Positions 42,470 to 53,208 are shown, numbered from the stretch's first letter. The stretch: 64,000 bases of DNA from Mesorhizobium sp. B2-7-1 (GCF_006440735.1 NZ_VFUA01000009.1:45330-109329), one strand, 5' to 3'. Notes: generated by a model not told the origin, from the sequence alone. Translations and numbers: made by a program.

Positions 42470-42470
42470 G

Positions 42471-43148
42471 CTACGCGCCGACTTCGCGCGTCGCGAGGAT
42501 CTCCGGAAGATAGCAGCGCAGATAGGCTATGCCTGCCAGATGCGCTTCGGCGATATAGTCGTCGCGGATGTAACCGTTTTCGCTGTAAGACAGCGAGAAA
42601 ACGCCATCTATCATGGCGAAGTATGTCGCAAGACGGCGCTCCCATTCCGGCATCGCCGGCACGTGGAAATAGTAGGAAAGCAGCTGCGACCTGCCGTCGA
42701 CGAGGCGGTGATACTGCGATATGTCCGCGCTCTTGACCTCCACACTGATGTTGGCGCCGAGAAACAGCCGGAGCGCGGCCGGATGGCTGTTGTGATATTC
42801 GGCCGCGCTGATCACCTTTTGCCGGAACAGATCCTGCCAGCGCGCCGGCCGAACCTCCAGCGGCAGCATGGAGAGTTGCAGCAAGGCGTTGTGGTGAACT
42901 TCGGCGAGCGCAAGCAGGGCCGCTTCGGTGCTTGGGAAGAAATGGTACACCGACGCGGTCGGGACCTTCGCCTTGGCGGCGATCTGATAGAGCCCGATAT
43001 CCTGGACATTGCTCGTCGCAAGCAACTCGTCCAGGGCGTCGAGCAGCTTTCGGAAGCGCACTTGCCCCGGCTTGCGTTGAGGACGCCGCGCCACGACGCG
43101 CTTCGGCTGCCGGTCCGCGGCGGACTTATCCTCGACATCGTTGCTCAT
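42471..43148 (-). CDS. TetR-family transcriptional regulator
   Basis: A 225-residue regulator. The N-terminal helix-turn-helix is KLLDALDELLATSNVQDIGLYQIAAKAKVPTASVYHFFPSTEAALLAL (about residues 35-82), with VYHFF marking the recognition helix end; the rest is an all-helical ligand domain. A basic N-terminal tail (PKRVVARRPQRK) is notable. ATG 43148 has GAGG 6 bases upstream; GTG 43154 is possible. It is convergent with the monooxygenase and is the nearest candidate to control that gene through the GATAA palindromes. Confidence 0.9.
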   Translation of the reverse strand: MSNDVEDKSAADRQPKRVVARRPQRKPGQVRFRKLLDALDELLATSNVQDIGLYQIAAKAKVPTASVYHFFPSTEAALLALAEVHHNALLQLSMLPLEVRPARWQDLFRQKVISAAEYHNSHPAALRLFLGANISVEVKSADISQYHRLVDGRSQLLSYYFHVPAMPEWERRLATYFAMIDGVFSLSYSENGYIRDDYIAEAHLAGIAYLRCYLPEILATREVGA

Positions 43149-43311
43149 CGTCACCTCGAATTGCGAAAATCTCGATTCCGAGACAAGAAGAAACGCTCCG
43201 GCAGGTCAAGACACATCAAGACAATAAACCCAGTCTTGGCGGGCGCGCCTGCCTAATAGCGGCGGTTTGGCGACCCGTGGCCCGCCGATAATGTCTGACG
43301 CCGGCCGGCTG

Positions 43312-44280
43312 TCATCTATGCGATTTCTGGGCTTCCACCAGTAGATGCTCATTGTTCGTCATCGCCGCGTCCCGGCGCATCCGGTCGTAAAGCCAGGAAC
43401 AGAACTTCTCGCAGCTCTGCTTGCGCAACTGCCCGGCCGGTTCGACGACGTAATAGTCCGAGCCCCTCACCCTGTATGGAGCGAGCTCCAGCGCCGGCAC
43501 GAGGACCCCGCTTGCGAAGAGGTCGTCCACAAGCGGACTGCCGCCCAAGGCTATTCCCTGACCGCTCAGCGCTGCCTGCATCAGAACCGAGAAATTGTTG
43601 ACCGTGATCTGATGCTTGCCTTTGGTCGTTTCGACGCCATGGGCCTGGAACCAGTCGCTCCAGCCGCCGCCCTGCACCGAGCGTCCTTCGATGCCCAGCA
43701 ACATCTCGCCAAGCAGATCGCCAGGACTTGCCGGACGCCTGCGGTCCTCCCAGTAGGACGGGTGGCAGACCGGCGTCACTTCGCAGCCGATCAGGAACCG
43801 CGAAGACATGGACGGCCACGACCCGCCGCCGAATCGAATGGTCATGTCGATCCGCTGCTTCGAGATGTCGACGAGCTCGTCGTTGACCGCCAGGCGCAGA
43901 TCCACGTCCGGGTTGAGCTTGCTGAATTCGGCAAGCCGCGGCGCCAGCCAGTAGGTGCCGAACGCATGGGTCGTGCCGACGACAATAGCCTGGGGATCGC
44001 TCAACTCTCTCACCCGGTCAGCAAGCGAAGCGATTGCCGTGAGATGCAACGGCAGCGACGCATTCAACATGATGCCGGCTGCGGTCAGCTCGATCGAGCG
44101 ATGCCCGCGTTCGAACAAGGGGGTCTGCAGGAAATTCTCCAGTTCCCGGATCTGCCGGCTGATGGCCGCCTGGGTGATGTTGAGCTCGTTGGCTGCCTTG
44201 GTGAAACTCAGCAGCCGCGCGGCCGCCTCGAACGAGATCAGGGATATGAGTGAGGGGATGCTGGTACGCAGGGAAGACAT
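43312..44280 (-). CDS. LysR-family transcriptional regulator (GcvA-like)
   Basis: A 322-residue regulator. The helix-turn-helix (SFEAAARLLSFTKAANELNITQAAISRQIRELE) is at residues about 15-50, followed by the periplasmic-binding-like effector domain. FTKAANELNITQAAISRQIR is the GcvA-type recognition helix. ATG 44280 matches the family N-terminus; a longer frame to 44337 has no support. It is divergent from the flavin reductase, which it may control. Confidence 0.9.
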   Translation of the reverse strand: MSSLRTSIPSLISLISFEAAARLLSFTKAANELNITQAAISRQIRELENFLQTPLFERGHRSIELTAAGIMLNASLPLHLTAIASLADRVRELSDPQAIVVGTTHAFGTYWLAPRLAEFSKLNPDVDLRLAVNDELVDISKQRIDMTIRFGGGSWPSMSSRFLIGCEVTPVCHPSYWEDRRRPASPGDLLGEMLLGIEGRSVQGGGWSDWFQAHGVETTKGKHQITVNNFSVLMQAALSGQGIALGGSPLVDDLFASGVLVPALELAPYRVRGSDYYVVEPAGQLRKQSCEKFCSWLYDRMRRDAAMTNNEHLLVEAQKSHR

Positions 44281-44460
44281 AACAAATCTTAATGCCAATC
44301 GGGCGTGAGCCGCAAGCAATTGCGACCGCGACGGCAAGCGATTTCAATGCGCTTTCGTGGATGTGATGGCGGAAACCGCGGAATTCGGATCAAGTCAACT
44401 CAGATCGATAATTCAATGCTTTAAGCGATATGACCGTCGCCGGCCGTCTGCGGTTGGCAA

Positions 44461-44471
44461 AACAAATTGTT
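44461..44471. promoter_or_regulatory. Candidate LysR site between LysR and flavin reductase genes
   Basis: AACAAATTGTT is a palindrome of arms AACAA/TTGTT around one base in the 281-base divergent intergenic region; the related AACAAATCTT abuts the LysR start at 44281. Such sites upstream of divergent LysR targets are common. Weak evidence. Confidence 0.3.
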
Positions 44472-44561
44472 ATGGGTGTCCAAGAATTTTGCGCGTTTAC
44501 GGCCAACGCCGGCTTCGGCATGTTGACGTTACTGAAAGCGTGATCATAGGACCAGCACCAC

Positions 44562-45080
44562 ATGAACGCTCCCATCGTCGGTACCCCCGCCCATGCGCCT
44601 TTGGCGGCCGGCCGTGACCTGTTCAAGACCGTTTCAAGTCACTGGCCGTCCGGCGTCGCGGTGATCACCGCGGTCGCCGACGACAGGAGCCTGCACGGCC
44701 TGACGATGAGCGCCGTGATCGCGCTCTCGCTGGACCCCATGCAATATCTGATTTCGGTCGACAGGACGTCCAACACTCTGCCGGTGCTGAAGGCCACCAG
44801 GCGCTTCTGCATCAACTTCCTGAGCAGCCAGCAACAGGATGTCTGCATGCTGTTCGCCAGCAAGGCAGCTGACAAGTTCGCATCCGTCAGCCACCGCATC
44901 TCCGACAGCGGGCTCCCGTTGATCGAGGGCGCGGTCTCGCACATCATCTGCGATATAAATTCAGTCATTGCGAGCGGCGATCATGAGATCATGATCGGCG
45001 ATGTCCGTGATATCGAGCATGCCGGCGGCGACCCGCTCATCCACTTCAAGCGCTCCTTCCATACGGTGCAGCCAGGCTGA
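44562..45080 (+). CDS. Flavin reductase family protein (FMN reductase component)
   Basis: A 172-residue protein of the flavin-reductase/HpaC fold. WPSGVAVITAVADDRSLHGLTMSAVIALSLDPMQYLISV contains the flavin-binding TMSA region, and FCINFLSSQQQDVCMLFAS follows the family. It reduces FMN with NAD(P)H for a two-component monooxygenase; both LLM monooxygenases of the window (41007 and 48318) lack a reductase of their own. The ATG follows AGGA at 12 bases. It is divergent from a LysR regulator. Confidence 0.88.
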   Translation: MNAPIVGTPAHAPLAAGRDLFKTVSSHWPSGVAVITAVADDRSLHGLTMSAVIALSLDPMQYLISVDRTSNTLPVLKATRRFCINFLSSQQQDVCMLFASKAADKFASVSHRISDSGLPLIEGAVSHIICDINSVIASGDHEIMIGDVRDIEHAGGDPLIHFKRSFHTVQPG

Positions 45081-45226
45081 TCCGTCCGCGCGTCCCCATT
45101 CGGGCGCAGGCCTTCGGTCCGCTCCCGGCGTGGACCGCCACACGGCCGGTGCCTTTCGCGTTTGCACGGAATGGTCACCGCATACTTACGGAAACTTGTT
45201 CCCACTTTCGGCGGACATGCTCTAGG

Positions 45227-45580
45227 ATGAGGCCGATGCGGTTCTGTATTTCCGTGACGGCGTTGGGATTCCTGCTGGTGGCGATCGCCGCCGGCATGTG
45301 GCCGTCTTGGGCGCTGGCCTGGTCGCTGTCGCGACCCACCATTGCCGTCGCAGTCCAGTCGTCGCCCGACACCACGCAGCCTTCGGCCTTCAAGCCCTGC
45401 TATCATACGGTGCGGACGTCGAGCATATCCTGCTTCCCCCAGATCGGCCTGCCGGAAGGCGCGACCGGTGGCGAGACGCGAAATTCCAGCCATTGCATTC
45501 CTGCCATAAGCCCGCACGCGACGAAGCTCATCTTCCGCGAAACGGAACCGCGCCCGCCACGACCCTCCTTCGTCGCTTGA
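45227..45580 (+). CDS. Small exported cysteine-containing protein, unknown function
   Basis: A 117-residue protein I do not recognise. It begins with a clear signal sequence (FCISVTALGFLLVAIAAGMWPSWALA) and the mature part has three cysteines (KPCYHTV, ISCFPQ, HCIPA). ATG 45227 or 45236 may be the start. It is followed 80 bases later by a DsbA-like gene, so its disulfide could be made by that protein. The upstream stretch (about 45160-45225) resembles part of the RIME-like repeats. It may be a real gene, with limited support. Confidence 0.5.
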   Translation: MRPMRFCISVTALGFLLVAIAAGMWPSWALAWSLSRPTIAVAVQSSPDTTQPSAFKPCYHTVRTSSISCFPQIGLPEGATGGETRNSSHCIPAISPHATKLIFRETEPRPPRPSFVA

Positions 45581-45660
45581 ATCGGTGCGCCCGGGCGGAC
45601 AACCGCCTGTGTGCTTCTTTCATCCATGAAGGGCGGCGATGCCGCTCCAGAGGTCATCTT

Positions 45661-46317
45661 ATGCTCAACGAAAATCCGATCGGCCGCCGGCGCTTTCTGC
45701 TTGGCGCCTCCGCCTTGGCGGCGACCGCGACGCTCCTGCCTTTCCTGCCGGCTGGCGCCCAGGAAGGCCTGACGCCCGAACAGGTCCTCAATGATCCCGA
45801 CATGCCGTTCGTCGGCGCCAAGAATGCCGACATCACGATCGCGGAGTTCATGGACTACAACTGCCCCTATTGCCGCAAGAGCCATCCGGAACTGAAGAGG
45901 CTTCTCAAGAGCGACCGCAAGGTGCGCGTCGTCTACAAGGACTGGCCGGTGTTCGGTCCGGTTTCCGAATATGCCGCCCGCATGACGCTCGCGGCCAAGT
46001 GGCAGGGAAAGTACGAAGCCGCGCACGACGCGCTGATGTCGTCACCAAAGCGCTTCCAGCAGAACAAGGAAGTCACGGCCGTGTTGACCAGGGCCGGCGT
46101 CGACATGGCGAGGCTGAACAAGGATGCCGCGGCGCACAAGGCCGATATCGACAAGCTGCTGGCACGAAACGCCCTGCAGGCCGACACGATCGGCCTGCAG
46201 GGCACGCCGTCCTGGCTGGTGCAGTCCTTCATCGTCTTCGGCGGCCTCAGCCACGCTCAGTTGCAGGAGGCCGTGGCGGAGGCGCGCCGCAGACAAAAGG
46301 CGCCGAGTGGCAAGTAG
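45661..46317 (+). CDS. DsbA-family thiol:disulfide oxidoreductase
   Basis: A 218-residue thioredoxin-fold protein exported by a twin-arginine-type signal (GRRRFLLGASALAATATLLPFLPAGA). The active site is C68-P-Y-C71 in MDYNCPYCRKSHPEL; the cis-Pro loop is GTPSW near residue 180. It oxidises or isomerises disulfides in the periplasm. The ATG at 45661 is used; the longer upstream frame overlaps the small exported gene in another frame. A bidirectional hairpin follows before the transketolase gene. Confidence 0.9.
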   Translation: MLNENPIGRRRFLLGASALAATATLLPFLPAGAQEGLTPEQVLNDPDMPFVGAKNADITIAEFMDYNCPYCRKSHPELKRLLKSDRKVRVVYKDWPVFGPVSEYAARMTLAAKWQGKYEAAHDALMSSPKRFQQNKEVTAVLTRAGVDMARLNKDAAAHKADIDKLLARNALQADTIGLQGTPSWLVQSFIVFGGLSHAQLQEAVAEARRRQKAPSGK

Positions 46318-46333
46318 GCTTCCGTGCCTTCAC

Positions 46334-46366
46334 GGAGGTTGCCGGCCATCCGGCATGGCAACCTCC
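46334..46366. terminator. Hairpin between convergent dsbA-like and transketolase genes
   Basis: GGAGGTTGCC (46334-46343) pairs with GGCAACCTCC (46357-46366), a perfect 10-bp stem enclosing 13 bases that can form a smaller GCCGG/CCGGC hairpin. Its position between two gene ends suggests a bidirectional terminator. Confidence 0.65.
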
Positions 46367-46387
46367 AGCGTGTCCTTCGGCCAAGCC

Positions 46388-47371
46388 TTAGGCGATGAAC
46401 GCCTCGGCCACGCTGCGAATGCCTGCCGCATCGAGCTTGTAATGGGCGTAGAGATGGGTGGGCGGCGCGATCAGGCTGTACTCGTCATAGATGCCGTGGC
46501 GTTTGAGCTTCACGCCAATCCCCTCGTCGGCGAGCACTTCAGCCACCGCGCCGCCAAGCCCGCCCAGGACATTGTGCTCTTCGACCGTCATGATCTTCAT
46601 CTTCTTCGAGCGGGAGGCCGCTTCGAGAATGGCGTCGCGGTCGAGGGGCTTGATGCACGCCATGTCGATCACGCCGACGGAGTGCCCCTCCGCATTCATG
46701 GCACTCGCGGCCTCGAGCGCACCGTGCACGGCCATCCCGCAGGCGATGATCGTCAGCTCGTCGCCTTTCAGGTGCTCATGCGCCTTGCCGAATTTGAATG
46801 TCGGCGTCTCCTTGTAGACGACGGGATCGCGGCCACGGCCGATGCGGAAATAGATCGGCTTATCGTAGTCCGCGGAAGCGCGGATGGCCGCTTCCAGCTG
46901 CGGACCGTCCGCCGGCGACACCACCGCGAGATCGGCGATCGAGCGCATGATGGCGATGTCTTCCGTGGCGTGGTGCGAGGTGCCGTAGAAGCCGAGCGAG
47001 ATACCGGTGTGATGGCCGACGAGCCGGACCGGCTGCGCGGAATAAGCAATGTCCATCCTGATCTGCTCGCAAGCAAGCAGAGCCAGGAATGAAGCGAAGG
47101 TCGCCACGAAGGGCACCACCCCGCAGGTCGCGATGCCCGCGGCCGTGCTGACCATATTCTGCTCCGATATGCCGAAGGAGATATAGCGGTCGGGATAGGC
47201 GGCCGCGAAGCGGTTCAGGCCGTTCGAATATTGAAGATCGGCCGATCCGGCCATGACGTTGTGGCCTGCCTTCACGAGATCGATCAGCCCGTTGGACAGA
47301 TGATCGAGGCCTGGATTGACGGCGTTCAAGCCGCGATACTGCCACGAATTGGGAGAGAGAGGACCGTTCAT
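46388..47371 (-). CDS. Transketolase C-terminal subunit (split transketolase)
   Basis: A 327-residue protein with the pyrimidine-binding and C-terminal domains of transketolase. The catalytic Glu is in SFGISEQNMVSTAAGIA, followed by FATFASFLALLACEQIRMDIAY and TVEEHNVLGGLGGAVAEVL. It works with the N-terminal subunit at 47373, whose TGA lies 1 base upstream. ATG 47371 is used (ATG 47380 is an alternative). Split transketolases in catabolic clusters often act on unusual ketoses or aldehydes; the donor is unknown. Confidence 0.9.
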   Translation of the reverse strand: MNGPLSPNSWQYRGLNAVNPGLDHLSNGLIDLVKAGHNVMAGSADLQYSNGLNRFAAAYPDRYISFGISEQNMVSTAAGIATCGVVPFVATFASFLALLACEQIRMDIAYSAQPVRLVGHHTGISLGFYGTSHHATEDIAIMRSIADLAVVSPADGPQLEAAIRASADYDKPIYFRIGRGRDPVVYKETPTFKFGKAHEHLKGDELTIIACGMAVHGALEAASAMNAEGHSVGVIDMACIKPLDRDAILEAASRSKKMKIMTVEEHNVLGGLGGAVAEVLADEGIGVKLKRHGIYDEYSLIAPPTHLYAHYKLDAAGIRSVAEAFIA

Positions 47372-47372
47372 T

Positions 47373-48257
47373 TCAAGCATCCAGCGCGTTGATCTCAGCG
47401 ACGGCCTTTTCGGCATCGGACGGGTCGAGATAGCCCAGGTGCCAGCCGGGCTCGGTCTCCATGTAGGAAACGCCCCTTCCCTTGCTGGTCTTGGCGATGA
47501 TCACGCAGGGCTTGTCGCGCTCATCATCCGCCCTCACCCGCCGCAGGAGCTCGGTGACCTTCGCCACGTCGTGGCCGTCGACGGTATGGACCTCCCAGCC
47601 GAAGGCGCGCCATTTCTCGTCGAGCGGCTCTATGTTCATCAGATCGTCGACGCGCCCGTCCAGCTGGTAGCCGTTGCGGTCGATGATGGCGATGAGATTG
47701 CGGGCCCGGTGCTGCGCGGCGTTGATCGCGGCCTCCCAGACCTGTCCTTCCTGCATCTCGCCATCGCCCATCATGCAGAAGACCCGATAGTCCTCCTCGC
47801 CGGTCCAGCGCTGCGCCAGCACCATGCCCAGCGCATTCGAGAGCGCATGGCCGATCGACCCCGACGAGAAGTCGACGCCGGGCACCTTCCTCATATCGGG
47901 ATGATCGCCAAGCGGGCTGCCGAGGCGCGTGTACCGGTCGAGCCATTCCTTCGGGAAAAAGCCGAGATCGGCGTAGATCGGAAACAGGCCGACCGCTGCA
48001 TGTCCCTTGCCGATCGTGAAGCGATCCCGCCCCGCCCATTTCGGTTCGCCCCGGCGCAGCTGCATGACGTCGTAATAGAGCGCGGCGAATATCTCCGCAG
48101 CCGAGAAGACGGACGTGTAGTGGCCCGTCTTGGCGATCTCGATCAGCCGGATCGTCTCCAGCCGCACGAAGCGGGCGCGCTCCTTGAGTATCGCCACCAC
48201 ATCCGGCGTGGGTTCGAAACTGTTGCTGCGCGCCTTATCCGTTGAAGAACCGCTCAT
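47373..48257 (-). CDS. Transketolase N-terminal subunit (split transketolase)
   Basis: A 294-residue thiamine-binding subunit. FTIGKGHAAVGLFP and GDGEMQEGQVWEAAINAAQHRARNLIAIIDRNGYQ include the thiamine-diphosphate motif (GDG...N). DRFTIGKGHA and PDMRKVPGVDFSSGSIGHAL are family landmarks. ATG 48257 follows GAGGAT; ATG 48278 is an alternative. The following C-terminal subunit completes the enzyme. The pair may recycle a C2 unit made from a sugar acid or a C2-containing product of the monooxygenases. Confidence 0.9.
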   Translation of the reverse strand: MSGSSTDKARSNSFEPTPDVVAILKERARFVRLETIRLIEIAKTGHYTSVFSAAEIFAALYYDVMQLRRGEPKWAGRDRFTIGKGHAAVGLFPIYADLGFFPKEWLDRYTRLGSPLGDHPDMRKVPGVDFSSGSIGHALSNALGMVLAQRWTGEEDYRVFCMMGDGEMQEGQVWEAAINAAQHRARNLIAIIDRNGYQLDGRVDDLMNIEPLDEKWRAFGWEVHTVDGHDVAKVTELLRRVRADDERDKPCVIIAKTSKGRGVSYMETEPGWHLGYLDPSDAEKAVAEINALDA

Positions 48258-48317
48258 ATCATCCTCGATCAAGTTCATGGCTCCGCGGCGCGGGCATGGA
48301 GCCGCGCCGCGACTGCG

Positions 48318-49625
48318 TCAGGAACGCAGATTTTCCCGGAACGTGCTTCCGGTGTAGTCCCGGCGATAAATGCCCCTGCGCTGCAGCTCGGGCACCACCG
48401 ACTTCACGAACTGGTAGAACGAGCCGGGGGTGATCGACGGACAGATGACGAAGCCGTCGCACGCCTCGGCCTCGAACAGCTCGTGGATGTGATCGGCAAT
48501 CATCATCGGCGTGCCGACGAGCTGCGGCGACATCTGGGTGGTCGCATATTGATGGCCGGCATCGCGCAGCGTCTTGCCCTTGCCGCCGCTCATGATGATA
48601 TCGAACACCCCGCGCGCGCCTTGCGTGATCTCCATCTCGCTCAGCGGCTGGTCTATCGGGAAGCCCGAGAGGTCGATGCCGATATGGTTCGACATCTCGG
48701 AAAGGCCAAGCTCGGCGTTGGCGAGGGAATCGATATAGTCCGCCCGCTCGCGTGCGATCGATTCCGTTTCGCCTATGACGATATCGGTCGCGGGCAGAAT
48801 GGCGCAGTGCGAAGGATCGCGCCCTGCATTCGAGACGCGGTCCTTGATGTCGCGGTAGAAGGCTTGCATGTCCGCCTTGTTGTTCTGCAGCGTGAAGACG
48901 ATTTCGGCCCAGCGCGCCGCAAACTGACGCCCGCGGTCCGAAGACCCCGCCTGCATCAGCACGGGACTGCCTTGCGGCGAATGCGGCGTCATCAACGGGC
49001 CGCGCGTCCTGACGTATTTGCCGGCATAGTTGGCGTAGCGCACTTTCGATGGATCGCCGAAAATGCCGGCCTGCCGGTCAAGCACCAGCGCATCCGGTCC
49101 CCAGCTGTTCCAGAGCGCCGTGCAAGCCTCGACCACCTCATCGGCATGGTCATAGCGCTGAGCCTTGTCCAGCAGCCGGTCCATGCCATAGTTCTGCGCT
49201 TCGCGATCGGTCGCCGAGGTGACGATGTTCCAGGCCGCCCTGCCGCCGCTGATATGGTCGAGCGAGGCAAAGGCACGGGCGATGTGGAACGGATGATAAA
49301 GCGAGGTCGACATCGTTGCCGAAAGGCCGATGTGGTTGGTCACCCGCGCCATTGCCGTCAGCATCTGCATCGGGTCGAGCATGCACATATGCCCGCCATA
49401 TTTGACGCAGGGATCGATGACGCCGCCATAGGTATCGTAGAGGGTCTGGACGTCGACGAAGAACAGCCCGTCGAATTTTCCGGCCTCCAGGATACGGGCG
49501 ATGTTCTCGTAGCGTCCGGGGTCCAGGAAATCGGTCCCGTCGCTTTCGTCATGGCGCCAGCTGCCGTTGTTGTGCCACGAAGGGCCGATCGTGCAGTAGC
49601 CGACGAAATGTAGCTGGCGCCCCAT
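48318..49625 (-). CDS. LLM-class FMN-dependent monooxygenase (NtaA/SnaA/DszA type), second copy
   Basis: A 435-residue paralogue of the enzyme at 41007 (shared landmarks WHNNGSWRHDESDGTDFLDPGRYENIARILEAG, FDGLFFVDVQ, TMSTSLYHPFHIARAFASLDHISGGRAAWNIVTSA). The second half, GFVICPSITPGSFYQFVKSVVPELQRRGIYR, matches the first copy closely, and the two probably accept related substrates. It depends on an external FMN reductase. ATG 49625 is chosen over GTG 49634. It lies 60 bases before the transketolase genes on the same strand. Confidence 0.9.
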   Translation of the reverse strand: MGRQLHFVGYCTIGPSWHNNGSWRHDESDGTDFLDPGRYENIARILEAGKFDGLFFVDVQTLYDTYGGVIDPCVKYGGHMCMLDPMQMLTAMARVTNHIGLSATMSTSLYHPFHIARAFASLDHISGGRAAWNIVTSATDREAQNYGMDRLLDKAQRYDHADEVVEACTALWNSWGPDALVLDRQAGIFGDPSKVRYANYAGKYVRTRGPLMTPHSPQGSPVLMQAGSSDRGRQFAARWAEIVFTLQNNKADMQAFYRDIKDRVSNAGRDPSHCAILPATDIVIGETESIARERADYIDSLANAELGLSEMSNHIGIDLSGFPIDQPLSEMEITQGARGVFDIIMSGGKGKTLRDAGHQYATTQMSPQLVGTPMMIADHIHELFEAEACDGFVICPSITPGSFYQFVKSVVPELQRRGIYRRDYTGSTFRENLRS

Positions 49626-49820
49626 TGAAACCACCCAGGATTCGCCCGTATCGGGCCTTCAAGACATTGCCCCGGCAACCGTTACGCAGCGAAGATTTCA
49701 GGCATGACGGCGCCGATCGACCTCTGCTTTAGGCACTCGAAGCCGCGCCGTGCACTGGCAAAAACCTTTGGCTTGAATAACCTTTCGTTATGCGACACGG
49801 CGCGCGCCCCGATCCCCAAA

Positions 49821-51086
49821 TCACGCCTCGAGCGACGGGCCCGTATACTGGCGGACGACGCCTTGGCCGATCAGCGCCTCGACTTCCTCCGGCGTGTAGC
49901 CCAGCGTTTGCGACAGCACGGCGGCGGTGTCTTCGCCAAGCATCGGCGGCGCCTTGTACTTCGCCCCGCGCTGGGCGCTCAGGCCCTGCGCCGGCCTCAC
50001 AAGGGAGATCGGGCCGATGTGCTGGCTGTGCAGTGTCTGGACGACTTCCCTGGCCTTCACGGTCGGGCTCTCGAAGGCTTCCGGAACGGATTTGACCTCT
50101 CCGGCCGGCACGCCGTGGCGCAGGCAGGCCTCCATCCAATAATGGCGCGGCCGGGTCCGAAATGCCGGGCCCAGCGTTGCGAGCAGGCTTTCCCGATTGA
50201 GGGCCCTTGCCGCCGCGGTCTTGTAAAGCGGGTCGCCGGCGAGGTGCGGCACGCCGACGACCTTTTCGCACAGCGCGGTAAACTGCTTGTCGTTGCCGAC
50301 GGCAAGCGCGAAGCTGCCGTCGGAGCACTCGCAGATCTGATACGGAACCACCGTGGGGTGCGCGTTGCCATAGCGCCGTGGAATGACACCGGCATTGAGG
50401 TACCCGCTGCCGACATTGATCAGCGTGTTCAACGCGCATTCCAGCAGCGAGATGTCGATATATTGCCCCTGCCCGTTCTGCCGGCGCTGATACAACGCCG
50501 CCAGTATGGATTGGGCCGACACCATGCCGGCAATGATATCGGTCATCGCCACCCCGATGCGCTGCGGCTCGCCGTCAACAGGCCCGGTGATGGACATCAG
50601 GCCGCTTTCCGCCTGCACTACGAAATCATATCCCGGGCGGTCCCATTCCGGACCGGTCTGCCCATAACCCGATATCGAGCAGTAGATGATGCCCGGATTG
50701 ACGGCTTTCAGGGTTTCATAATCGATCTTGAGCCGCTGGACCGTGCCGGCTCGAAAGTTCTCGATCACGACATCGGCCTCGGCGGCCATGCGGTGAATGA
50801 TTTCACGGCCCTTCGGATGCTTCAGGTCCACCGCTATGCTGGATTTGCCGCGGTTGGCGCAGAGATAATACGTGCTGATCCCGTTGTAGTTCGGCACGGA
50901 CCATGCCCGGGTGTCGTCGCCGCCGTCGATATTCTCGATCTTCCAGACTTCCGCGCCGAGATCGGCCAGGCTCATCGTCGCCCAGGGACCAGCCAGCACA
51001 CGCGAAAGATCCAGCACCTTGATGCCTGCCAAGGGCAAAGCGGGTGCGCTTTCGCCGGTGGGCGTCTCGCCGATGGTTTCCGACAT
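49821..51086 (-). CDS. CaiB/BaiF CoA-transferase family protein (formyl-CoA transferase class III)
   Basis: A 421-residue class III CoA-transferase. [31 protein letters not shown] is the N-terminal signature; the catalytic Asp is D154 in [14 protein letters not shown]; the C-terminal part carries [18 protein letters not shown] and the [11 protein letters not shown] tail. It transfers CoA between a donor acyl-CoA and an acid without a free CoA intermediate, possibly activating a substrate for the acyl-CoA dehydrogenase or hydratase. It lies 42 bases after the DppF-like stop (51129) region and on the same strand, but a separate promoter is possible. Confidence 0.9.
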   Translation of the reverse strand: MSETIGETPTGESAPALPLAGIKVLDLSRVLAGPWATMSLADLGAEVWKIENIDGGDDTRAWSVPNYNGISTYYLCANRGKSSIAVDLKHPKGREIIHRMAAEADVVIENFRAGTVQRLKIDYETLKAVNPGIIYCSISGYGQTGPEWDRPGYDFVVQAESGLMSITGPVDGEPQRIGVAMTDIIAGMVSAQSILAALYQRRQNGQGQYIDISLLECALNTLINVGSGYLNAGVIPRRYGNAHPTVVPYQICECSDGSFALAVGNDKQFTALCEKVVGVPHLAGDPLYKTAAARALNRESLLATLGPAFRTRPRHYWMEACLRHGVPAGEVKSVPEAFESPTVKAREVVQTLHSQHIGPISLVRPAQGLSAQRGAKYKAPPMLGEDTAAVLSQTLGYTPEEVEALIGQGVVRQYTGPSLEA

Positions 51087-51128
51087 ACGTCCTCGCTTCC
51101 TTGCTTGAAATCGCCGGCTGCCGGGCGC

Positions 51129-52155
51129 TCAGGCCGACGGCCCGATATCCACGGGACCCGGAAAATGACACGCCGCCAGATGCCCCGGCTCGACCTCGAT
51201 GAGAGGCGGCACGATCTCGGCGCACCTGTCTTGCGCCTTGAAGCAGCGGGTCCTGAATGGACAGCCCGACGGCGGATTGATCGGGCTCGGCACGTCGCCC
51301 TTGAGCAGGATCTGCTTGCGGCCTCGCTCCAGGTCCGGGTCGGCGACCGGCACGGCCGACATCAGGGCTTGCGAATAAGGGTGGAGCGGCCTTGCATAGA
51401 GTTGCTCGGCCGGCGCGACTTCGACGAAGCGGCCGAGATACATCACCGCGACCTTGTGCGAGATGTGACGCACGACCGAAAGATCGTGCGCGATGAACAC
51501 ATAGGCCGTCCGCATCTTCTCCTGGATTTCCTGGAGAAGATTGAGCACGCCTGCCTGGACCGACACGTCGAGCGCCGACACCGGCTCGTCGAGGACGAGG
51601 ACTTCAGGCCTCAGTGCGAGGGCGCGGGCAATCACGACACGCTGGCGCTGGCCACCTGACAATTGGTGTGGGTAGCGCCTGCCGTGCGCGGCGCTGAGAC
51701 TGACGAGATCCAGCATCTCCAGCACCCGCTCACGCCTTTGCGAGCGGCTCATCGTCGTAATCCGCAGCGGCTCCGCGACGCTGTCTTCGACGCGCATGCG
51801 CGGATGCAGCGATCCATAGGGATCCTGGAACACGAGTTGCAGATGTCTGCGCATCCGCCGCATCTGCTCCGCACCGAGCGAGACGATGTCCGTGCCGTTC
51901 AGCGTCACGCTGCCGGACGTCGGCTCGATCAGCCTGAGCAGGCATCGCCCGAGCGTCGACTTGCCACAGCCGGACTCTCCGACCAGCCCCAGCGTTTCGC
52001 CGGGATCGAGATCGAACGAGATGTCCGTGACGGCCTTCAGCTGCGCGACCTCGCGGCGCACCAGGCTGCCGCCCATGATCGGGAAGACCTTGGAAAGATT
52101 GCGCACAGACAAGGCGCCGCCCGCCGTCACGCCGTCCGCAGCTGGATTTGGGGCT

Positions 52156-52163
<8 letters not shown>
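51129..52163 (-). CDS. Dipeptide/oligopeptide-type ABC ATP-binding protein (DppF-like)
   Basis: A 344-residue ATPase. Walker A is [14 protein letters not shown] near residue 70, the signature [15 protein letters not shown], Walker [12 protein letters not shown], and the C-terminal [19 protein letters not shown] with its cysteine cluster is the oligopeptide-type extension. ATG 52163 lies 8 bases inside the DppD-like stop (overlap). It is the last gene of the four-subunit importer and pairs with the DppD-like ATPase. Confidence 0.92.

Positions 52164-53204
<1,041 letters not shown>

Positions 53205-53208
<4 letters not shown>

Noticed and set aside
44357..44617. 86-codon open frame between LysR and flavin reductase
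   Set aside because: It overlaps the start of the flavin reductase gene in another frame and lacks a start signal.
45160..45226. Possible fourth RIME-like repeat before the small exported protein
   Set aside because: Only the fragment around ACGGAAACTTGTT and GCTCTAG resembles the others; the paired palindromes are not complete, so it is mentioned but not called.
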